From Haplomitrium mnioides (lineage: Eukaryota > Marchantiophyta > Haplomitriopsida > Calobryales): a stretch of DNA of 64,000 bases. Position numbers and translations under genes: made by a program. The notes beneath the pieces were generated by a model, which was not told the DNA's origin, ran no database searches, and worked only from the letters and a program-made list of their open reading frames with translations. The DNA lies in assembly GCA_049999725.1 (NCBI GenBank), contig JBNGIS010008920.1, positions 59,777 to 123,776 of the forward strand, given 5' to 3'. This document shows, piece after piece, positions 55,531 through 64,000 of the stretch (positions are counted from its first letter, which is position 1; each line of letters starts with the position of its first letter).

Positions 55531-57510
55531 GCAATTAAGTGTGTTTGTTCTAGAAGGAGCCTTTTCAAGTTTAGTAGAATTAAAAAATATTGTATATATT
55601 AGTAACATGACAAAGGAGAACCAAGTAGGTTCTAGTATCTATGTGAAGACAACATAAAAAAAGTAGCTTAGATTTGCAATGCCAAGCTTTACTGATTTTA
55701 CTAGAGTTATAGCTTCAAAAAAAAGTCTTCAATCGCTCTTAGATAATATGTCACCGCTCTCTATATTCACACCAAAGCAATGGTTTATATTTAGAACTTT
55801 GCCATTTGCAACCTATCTAGAAGCTAGTATGTTTCTGACAACTTATCTTTGCTTCCACATAATCCCAAGTGCATTGTTTTAAGTATGAGATACACTAAGT
55901 ATACTTATTAGTGGAATACTTATTTTCTCTAATATTTAGTTTTAAGTACGAGATACTACTAATAAAATACAACAATTTTGAGACAAAAAAGAGAGTGAGA
56001 ATAAGAATGGCTTCTCTTTTTACACCCATTGAAGATGATCACATCACAAGACAATAGAGTTTTGCCAATTTCTTGTTACTTGTTAGTTTAATCTTAACAT
56101 TGATTGGTTTGCCTAGTTTTTTAGCTTCATAGTTCTTAGCTTTGATGCTCACTACTAAAATCGATATCCTTGAAACTTTTTCAAAAGAGAAGAACCTCTT
56201 ATATAACTACAAAAAAGTTCATTGAAAAAATTGTTGACCAATTTTGCTTGCCGGAACTCCTTTTCGGGAAGTTTGTTTTTAAGCATCTTTTTCTTGGTTT
56301 TTTTACTTATTCAAATTAGCATGGATTGTAGCTATCCAACCTTCATTTTCTAATTGTATTTACTCATTAGATCAAACAAGTAGACTCAAATAAATACACA
56401 ATCACATATGGTATCTGTTTAGCTTATCTTTCATATTGCTCAAGGGAAACTCATGGTCAAGCTTCCAAAGATAGTGGTTGATGTTTTATCTAATATGATT
56501 GATCATTTGCTGTCTTTGTGTTGTTTAAATGATATATTTCTACTTTCAATTTGAAGCCAAACACATTGATATTTGTTGATGATAATTTCTCTTGAAATTG
56601 CTACTTTCAATTTGAAGCCAAACTTATTGATATTTGTTGATGATTATTTCTCTTGGAACTGAATCATTCTTGTGTTTTTTTTGGTTTAAAAATCACCTTT
56701 TTGATACTTAAATAGGCATAAACTAGTGTTTCAATTTTCCTACCTCAAGTCTAAGACTAGTTTTCTTCATCTACTTCATGGTTAATGTTGTAAGAAGACC
56801 GTCAAAGTACTCGTACTTGATCTCCTCCTAATGTTATACAATATAGTGTGATATGTCAAATTTGCAACAATTCAAGTATGCTCAATTATTTTTATGATTT
56901 TCTATCCCTATTTTTGAATTATTTCATGTTCTTTCTTGTTGGTGATTTGGGAAATTAAAATCTCATGTTTTTTTGTATATTTTCCAACTCCATGACTATG
57001 GGTTTATAGTTTCTTCTAATTTGCATAATCTCAAGTGTTACTTAAATCTTTTGAGAAAATGAATTAGCTTGATTTGGACTTTTTGGATTTTTCGCCGTAA
57101 CTTCTCTTCTCATCTTTCTCTTTAACCATTTTAAAGATTTTTCAAGAGTTTAACTTGAACTCATGTCTTCAATTTGGACTTCTATACTTCAAAAATTTTC
57201 AGTATATTGGCCAATAATTCCTTTTACCTCCAACTCCCAAAGCTTAGCTCGAGCAGTTAAAACTAGATCAATGACTTTGAAGTTTTGTAGCAAACGTATT
57301 TTTAAAATGTTCTTCAAATTTTTTCTCTTCGTGTATATTTGTTTCTATTGGCTAGTTTAAAGAAGTATTTGTAGCTAGTTCAATTGTACCATCAAAAAAC
57401 TTGCTTCTTATACATTGCTTGAATTTGCGTATATGATGTATCGTCACAACTTTACCACCACTAGCTTTTACAAAAACAAATATGTGAACATTCAATTTAT
57501 AAAGTATAGG
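55531..57510. other. AT-rich DNA with weak minus-strand coding traces
   Basis: Mostly non-coding. Short minus-strand pieces near 57200-57480 (LTARAKLWELEVKGIIGQYT and IHHIRKFKQCIRSKFFDGT) look protein-like but could not be placed in a family. They end at the gypsy C border. Confidence 0.35.
56537..56660. repeat. Tandem duplication of about 62 bp
   Basis: Two copies containing CTACTTTCAATTTGAAGCCA and TTGATATTTGTTGATGAT, differing at a few bases. Non-coding. Confidence 0.85.
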
Positions 57511-57954
57511 TGTAAAAAAACTCAAAGACCAAGTCCAAATAATCAAAAACTCATAGTGAACTCTAATAAAGTTCTTCAACCAAATATCAATAAGGCAAGC
57601 AAAAGCCAAACAACCAAAGAATCCAAATGAATGAAGAGAAACTACATAATGAGGAGTGGGGCTATGAAGCCCTTTTATTTATGCAATAGAAGAAGTTGTC
57701 ATCCTTCTTTCTATTCTTACAAGTCACTTCCAATTTCAACCCTAGAACTGATCACGTAGAAGTCATTTCTAATTTCAACCATGAATTTCCTTCCTTAGAA
57801 ATCACTACTAATTTCAACCCTAAAAGCTCTAAAAGTAACTTCGAAGATATTTAGTCTTGTCTCATTTCAGCTCTAAAAATAACCCTGTACCTCATTTCCT
57901 TCACTATTCTTCATTTTCTTATTAATTACACAACACCATGCTTCAACTATTACA
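57511..57954 (-). repeat. Gypsy C 3' LTR
   Basis: On the plus strand it starts TGTAAAAAAACTC and ends CTATTACA, giving TGT/ACA ends. It contains the repeated CACTTCTAATTTCAACC-type units shared with the solo fragment at 3878-4279. Confidence 0.75.
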
Positions 57955-58197
57955 TAATCTTGGCTTTCTAATTGATGATGTCATTGTCATGACCAACAAT
58001 TTCAAATAATTAAAAAACTTCTTAAGCATTCCCAAGGTTAGAACACGATTCCCAAGTAGCATCATGAAGTGGACATTCCTTCCACAAAACTTTATATTGA
58101 ATTAAGCTTGTCACCTACTCTTGAAGACTCACTTAGCCAAAATATGCTTCACTTCATATTCTTCATGATCATCAAGATCAACCAGTGGAGGAGGAAT

Positions 58198-59310
58198 TTA
58201 AACACCATTCAGAAAAGAAGATAGACTAGAAACAAAAGGTTTAAGTTTAGATACATGGAATACAAGATGAATCTTCACAAAAAGAGGAAGATCAAGTTTG
58301 TACACAGCTATAGACATATATTGAAAATTTGAAAAAGAACCAATCCAAGGTCGAGATAATTTAAGAACTTGAACATCTATAGCTAAACTAAGATCATGAG
58401 TAGAAAGCATAAATTAGTCAGCTAAAACATAAGAAAAACCGCAAAAATATTTATTGGTATATTGTTTTTGCAATTTTGAGCAAAAAAGATGGTTTTCTGC
58501 ATTTTGCAAAGAGGAAGATAAATAAGACAAAAATGTAGATAGACTTGGAACATTAGAAGAGGCATGAGAAATAAAACTATTGGGAATAAGAGGATGTTGA
58601 CCAAAATCAAGAAAGAAAGAAGAGAATTCAATAATTACTCGTTTGGAGTTGTTGTATACAAACTCCACAGCCAATGAGAAATTATCCCAATTTAGGTTAT
58701 GAGTGCTGCTAAAAGTTTGAAGCATATCCTCTATAGTAAGATTGCTTGTTTTGTTTTCCCATCTATTTGAGGATGATAGTCCGTACACATAGATAAATTA
58801 GCATCCCAAAGTGTGAACAACTCTCGCCTAAACTTTCGAGTGAGTCGTAGATCTCTATTAGATATTAATATTTTTGGCATTCTATAATACTGAAAGACTA
58901 AATCAAAGTAAATCTTAGCCTATTGGGGAGTATCTACTGTATCCTTTGTTGGTGCTAGAAGAATGTTTTAGCTTAGCTTATCCACAAATATCATACTGGC
59001 AGTAAACCTACAAAGTAGAGTTGGAAGCAAAGTAACAAGATCTAAACATACATGCTCCCATCGATCATTAGGAATGGGTAGTGGTTGAAGAAGGTTACTT
59101 GGTTTTTGATTTAAAGCCTTATTTTATTTACAACTTTCACAAGAACGAACATAGCTATGAACATCTTGAGCTAGGTTTAGCCACCATCAAGTCCGTTGAA
59201 GCAACTCCATAGTCTTGTCTACCTCAAGATGCCTAGAGATTGGAATGCCATATGCTTCTTGTAAACAACCCATTCAAGGCACACCATCTTGTGGATTATA
59301 TATTTGATGA
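58198..59310 (-). pseudogene. Gypsy C integrase
   Basis: On the minus strand: the zinc region near 59130-59230 (VRSCESCK), then WEHVCLDLVTLLPTLLCRFT keeping the first catalytic Asp, then ILISNRDLRLTRKFRRELF where the second Asp is Asn, then YHPQIDGKTKQ where Glu is Lys. FSLAVEFVYNNSKRVIIEFS and a C-terminal block ending HVSKLKPF at about 58230 follow. Confidence 0.72.
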
Positions 59311-59312
59311 CC

Positions 59313-59620
59313 TTAATATAAAATAGTATCCCAAGTGGAAAATACATGATACTTACTATCTTTGACTAGCAAACATACCCAAACAAGATGAAAGAAGTCA
59401 TCTTCATGTAGCTTTTGTTGAAAGCTGTCACTCACTGCTACATCAAGATGCAATATACTAACATTTGCAACCTCCAATGCATTTGATCTATGACCCGACT
59501 TTTGTGACAATATATCAGAAATGGTATGGAACGTTCCTCGCTTGTACTCCAACTTGATATCAAAGAGTTGTAGCAAATCTTCCCACTTTATATCTTAGTT
59601 AAATCACCTCTTGCTTCTAA
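59313..59620 (-). pseudogene. Gypsy C RNase H end
   Basis: LLQLFDIKLEYKRGTFHTIS then DILSQKSGHRSNALEVA matches the FDFEI.Y+.G..N.VADALSR end of gypsy RNase H. The next stretch with LHEDDFFHLVW leads toward the integrase. Confidence 0.72.
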
Positions 59621-59639
59621 AACTCATACTTAGACTTCT

Positions 59640-60500
59640 TGCAATAAAATTTTCAATTGCATAGTCTTTGTAGTACTTTTTTGAGATGCTCACGATACTC
59701 AACTTCATTTTTACTAAAGATAAGGATATTGCTTAAAAACACCAACACTGACTTATTTAATAAACCATCAAAATTTTGATGCATTCAATCTATCAATATC
59801 ATCCGAGCATTAATAAGGCTAAATATAGGAACCTTCCACTCAAAACGCTCATACCTTGTATGAAAAAATGTCTTAAGCACATCACTTAGCTTAATAGGAA
59901 TTTTCCAATAGCTCTTTTGAAGATCCAACTTAGAAAGAATTATGCATTGTTGAATTGATCTAGCAAATCATCAATACAAGGTAGATGATAAACATTCTTC
60001 ACTATTTGATTGTTCAAGCCTCAATAATATATACGAACATGAAATCCACCATCTTTCTTTAGTATAAAGAATTTGAAGCTCTCGAAGACAAAGTACTATG
60101 TTGAATGAAATTCTTCTCAAGAAGATCCATCAATGTCTTTCGAAGCTCCTCTAATTCTTGTGGTGATGACCAATATATAGGTCAAATATAATAAGTACTT
60201 CATGGTATCAACTCAATAAGAAAAGACATTACTTGATCATCTCGTAACCTCTTTCGCAAATCCTTTGGAAACACATTTGTAAGTACCTTCAAATATCATC
60301 TAAAATTAAGGTTGATGTATATTTTCGTCCCTCTTTACTCAAGTCTATGATGGGCTTGATCCAAACAACAAAGACATGCAATTCTTGCTCAACTATACTA
60401 ATATGCTAAATTGATTTAGGCTTCTTCACCAATGGTATTGAGCATCGAAAAAAATGGCTTACCTTGATAGGTAACTTGAATCTCTCATTTTTCCTAATCA
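59640..60500 (-). pseudogene. Gypsy C reverse transcriptase
   Basis: Minus-strand pieces FILKKDGGFHVRIYY, CIDDLLDQFNNA, and ALLNARMILIDRMHQNF-like sequence, then VLVFLSNILIFSKNEVEYRE. The catalytic Y-x-D-D has become F-L-S-N. HLKKVLQRL closes the connection. Confidence 0.65.
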
Positions 60501-61544
60501 AATTGAGAGGATTAATCTTCAAGCCAAAACAACTCTAAAATGATGTAATATTATACAAGTGCAATAAAATATTGCATAGATTCTTCGTACTCTATTTGAG
60601 TTCTTGGAAGGAATAAACAAAGCACATTATGCTTTTGGACATCGGCTATAGTTACAAAACTCCCCTTGATAGGCTTAAATTTTGCTTTGATTATCTTAGC
60701 AAAACATGATGACATAAATGTTCAAAACTCCCACTATCCACCATTATTCAACAAGAGTTCTCCTTAATCACACCATCAAGATGGAACAACATATATTGAA
60801 TCTTTGTTAAAATTTCAATTCCATTAGAGCTTGTGAAGTTTCGAGTACGTTGTTCTAATGGTTGAGGATGTAATCTAGCTTATGTAGTAGTAAAAAAAAG
60901 TGATATTGCTCTACTATGTACATTGCCTCTTCTAATTGAGCAAGCTTTCTCATTGTAGCTTCTATTCTCGTGCAAGGGTTCAATCTCTAAAAAAACAATG
61001 TATTGCTTCTTCTTATCTTATATCAAGAATTTGCATAATTTTATTCTTAAAACGTGCAACATAGCTTCTCACTATACCAAGTTTCTTCAATTCAACCAAA
61101 TGATTTCTTGCTACTTTTGAAACATTTATAACCCTAAATCTTGAAATCACCACTTCGTTGAGTTCACACCAAGAAACAAAAAGAGCAACAAATCCACATT
61201 ATACTTGTTCTATTTGATATCTCTACCAAGTTTTTGCAACCTCTTATAGTTGACTTACCACAAGTAGAACTCGTCAACCATCTTTTGTAATTTTTGTAGC
61301 TTCAAAATATTTCTCACAATCAAATATGAAGTTCTGAGATACACCATAGACCATCTTCCAATCATATGTTTTTGACGTTGGAAATCGCCCATAACTCTCT
61401 TCTTCTGAAAAAGTTGCTCTTTCTTTCATTCTCACTTCAAAATGAGTGAAAGATGTTCAAGCCATTAATACATTTCTTGAGCAATTGCCTCTTCATTCTC
61501 TATATAACTAACCACTAAAAAAAGAATTGTTGCTCTAACACCAA
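60501..61544 (-). other. Gypsy C gag/protease region, strongly decayed
   Basis: It lies between the RT and the primer site of the 5' LTR, where gag and protease belong. I see short coherent pieces only and no zinc knuckle or protease strand that I would defend. Confidence 0.45.
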
Positions 61545-61984
61545 TGTCAAAAAACTCAAAGACCAAATCCAAATGAGTAAGAAGTCATAATGAACTCTAA
61601 TAGAGTTCTTCAACCAAATGCCAAAAAAGAAATCAAAAGCCAAGAAACCAAAGAACCTAAGTGATTCAAGAGGAACTCGAGAATGAGTAGTAGGGCTATG
61701 AAGCCCTTTTATTTGTATAAGAGAAGAAAGTGTCATATGTCTTTCTTCACTTATAAGGTACTTCCAATTTCAACCCTAGAATTGATCACTTAGAAGTCAC
61801 TTCTAATTTCAACCCTAAAATTGCCCTCTTAGAAGTCTTTTCTAATTTCAATCCTAAAAACTCTAAAAGTAACTTCAAAGACAATTAACCTTATCTCAAT
61901 TCAATCTTAAAGATAACCCTTTACCCTACTTCCTTTACTCGTTTTTATTTTCTTATAAATAGCACAACATCATGTTTGTACTGT
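61545..61984 (-). repeat. Gypsy C 5' LTR
   Basis: The plus-strand start TGTCAAAAAACTC at 61545 is preceded by the complement of the primer site. Similarity to the other two LTR copies ends near 61984 after CATGTTTGTACT. Confidence 0.72.
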
Positions 61985-63354
61985 TATAAAAGGTAAAATA
62001 AATGGTTTAGATAATACCAACAAAAAAAAAAACCTCTTTTCAAACCTTAGAACAAAAATAATCTCGTTAGATTTGCTTAGTAGTTACTTGAATAGATATA
62101 CGATACTTGAAGTTGAACTCTTCTACTTGAGTTTGGTTGAAATCCATTTGATACCTATTGAAAAATGAAAATAAAAACTTCTACATAAGAGTAGAATTTA
62201 CGAGAGGTAAGATAAAAATATATCAAGATTCTATTATAAAAACCATTAAATCATCACCAAAGTTATTCACCAAAAATTGAGGAAAGGATTGTTTTCAAAT
62301 GCTAAACATATGTGTTTAATAGACAGATTTTTGAAATTACAAATTCTCCTCTATTCGTTGACTTCTATAGTATCAAGTTTAACTTCTTGTTTTTATTTAT
62401 AAAAGGTGAGATATTCATAATTTTTTACTGATGGAAACATAAAGTTTTTGATTCTCTTGGAGAAAGTACAAAGTGGAAAGTTCCACTACTCTAATAAGAA
62501 TTTTTGGCTTCTTCAAAGAGAGTAATCTATTCTATTGATAAAAGACTAAACTATGATATCATTGTAATATTATAGATATGCGTGAATATACAAGTTAGCG
62601 CAAGAATTAAAAGTATAAGGTAAGAGATGCATAACAAAACACCCTCCTCTTATTTATATAGTAAATAGAACAAAAGTTACTTTCAAAAGTAATAGAAACT
62701 TATTTATTCTTTATCTAGTCTTCTTTGATTGGACCACCTTTTCATCTCTCTATAATTGGACAAACATTTACTTCCATTCTTATATTAGCATGTGTACTTG
62801 TCTTATAACCATCAATTTCACTTTAATTCTACTTCTATCATATGTTATTGTCATAGAAACTTCTATACTTCTTTTTTCTACTCGTGCTACATGCAATTAT
62901 ACTTCAACAAAATAGAGTTCTTTACTTTTAAATTTAGTTTGTTGACTTTTGCTCCTTCTGCCACATGTCATTCTCTCCATAGTTGTAATGACTTTAGACA
63001 CTCTACCTTAGTAATTACTTCTCAAACAAAATATAGCCTATATTTGGTTCCATTATTAGTCATCTTTTACAAAAATTGGCATTTGTCATACTAATATACA
63101 CAAATCAAGAAGTGGATCTATTGTCTCTCCCAAGAAGGGATGTATTGTTCATCTAATGCATCAACCTATACTTTTTGCAAATGGATGGATATGTTGTGTG
63201 AATCAAGAGATCAATATACAGACCAAAGCAAAGTAGTGAAATCTTGTACAAGAGATTTAGAGTAGAGATGTTGGCTATTGGTTCTAGAATAAAGACATTG
63301 GCTCATGCTAATTCATCAAATGAAAGAAGAAATAATTTTTAATTATTGCACTAT
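61985..63354. other. AT-rich DNA, no element assigned
   Basis: No reading frame here shows a known motif. A TTATTTATATAG string near 62652 resembles a TATA region but stands alone. Confidence 0.45.
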
Positions 63355-63640
63355 ATGTTGATAACATAAACTTGTTTGGGTGTATACCACTCGTTTAACA
63401 TACTATAGAAATGCCCGATAAAACTTTTTATATAAAGAATATGAGACAAACCAATTATTTTTTAAGCTAGCAATTTGAGTACTTTGGCAATGACACACTT
63501 TTGCATTACAGTGCCTATACTAAGAAGATATTTCACCAATTCCACATAGACAAAGGTCATCAAGTCAATTTCTATATAGATATAAAGTCTCTCGAAAGAG
63601 AACAAAACATATTCATGAAGAAAATTCAAAGTAAACCTTC
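63355..63640 (+). pseudogene. Ty1/copia reverse transcriptase fragment
   Basis: It reads YVDNINLFGCIPLV (the YVDD box with D to N), then QFEYFGNDTLLHYSAYTKKI and FHQFHIDKGHQVN, matching the copia RT end in which a LGLQI.....GI.+HQS.YT.K+L..F.MD block follows the active site. It is a different copia lineage from the 37599-41915 element, which has no RT. Confidence 0.6.
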
Positions 63641-64000
63641 ACTTGGATCTCAAAAACAATATCTTTGACAAATAAAATCTTCAATTTTAGTGGCAAGCAA
63701 GATAAGACATTGTATTTCATTTAATAAGAACTTACTTGCTAGATATAGCCACAACCTATTATTTGTGAGTAAAATTACATCATAAAGTTATTTACATACT
63801 TACCACTACTTTGATTAACAAACTACTAATGAGTTCTTCTTTTATTTGACGCTCGCATAAATTTATTTTCAAATTTAAGCATGCAAAATCACCAATTTGA
63901 CATTTATAAATTGTTGTTGGGAAAAAAATATTTTCTTACATTCAATTTGCTTATTCTATCCACAAATTGTATTTCACAAATTTAACATAGAAATATTTAT

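Larger units (their letters stand above)
57511..61984 (-). mobile_element. Gypsy C: Ty3/gypsy element, chromovirus-like
   Basis: Minus-strand element with LTRs at 57511-57954 (3') and 61545-about 61984 (5'). Next to the 5' LTR, read on the minus strand, TTGGTGTTAGAGCA matches the initiator-Met-tRNA primer site with two changes. The interior has RT, RNase H, integrase in gypsy order. The integrase end LPLFVKIHLVFHVSKLKPF is the L..KIHPVFHVS.LKP block typical of chromoviruses. The outer end of the 5' LTR lacks about 30 bp, so no target duplication could be found. Frames are heavily broken. Confidence 0.78.

Overview
The window is repeat-dominated, AT-rich nuclear DNA from a land plant. The evidence is spliceosomal introns with GT/AG borders, plant-type Ty3/gypsy and Ty1/copia elements (one with a chromovirus-like integrase tail), and initiator-Met-tRNA-type primer sites. 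No intact host gene, tRNA or rRNA was found. A seed-free plant (fern, lycophyte or moss) is a plausible guess from the mix of element families, but that is inference. Assembly gaps lie at 3506-3605, 22826-22925 and 28924-28933.

The most unusual content is a four-copy gene family (called PMT here): PMT1 at 1-2955 (+), PMT2 at 4280-6781 (+), PMT3 at 12300-16240 (-), and PMT4, split between 18140-18237 and 48940-50430 (+). Its conceptual protein joins a Lys- and Ser-rich linker, a ParB/sulfiredoxin-like domain (GGNH signature) and a beta-class amino DNA methyltransferase domain in the order motif IV (DIPY), motif X (QKP), motif I (LDLYSGSGT). The copies share two intron positions. The first intron, the 3' flank and an upstream non-coding block of PMT3 carry clusters of an 18-22 bp palindrome around GTCCATGCGCGCATGGAC, whose two arms co-vary. 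All copies seen here are broken by stops, and several stops sit at the same homologous codons.

Layout. 1-6950: PMT1, its palindrome-rich 3' flank, a solo LTR fragment of element C, and PMT2. 6950-11400: AT-rich DNA with short tandem duplications only. 11400-16240: PMT3 and its 3' flank, inverted. 16340-18130: remnant of a transposase-like family. 18140-50430: PMT4 split by gypsy B (18238-48934, target duplication AGAAG). Gypsy B has LTRs of about 3.9 kb. Its 5' LTR is interrupted by a tandem gypsy A array (19180-33402; three LTRs, two interiors), and the second interior of A holds a 959-bp miniature LTR element (28848-29806, target duplication ATGAT). The interior of B is interrupted by a copia element lacking reverse transcriptase (37599-41915, target duplication TATAG). 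50820-55530: degenerate minus-strand coding DNA of unknown family with a decayed C2H2 finger and coiled coil. 57511-61984: gypsy C on the minus strand. 63355-63640: copia reverse-transcriptase scrap.

The order of events can be read from the nesting: PMT4 was split by B, then A and copia entered B, and the miniature element entered A. The retroelement proteins do not work together with PMT. They are successive parasites of the locus.
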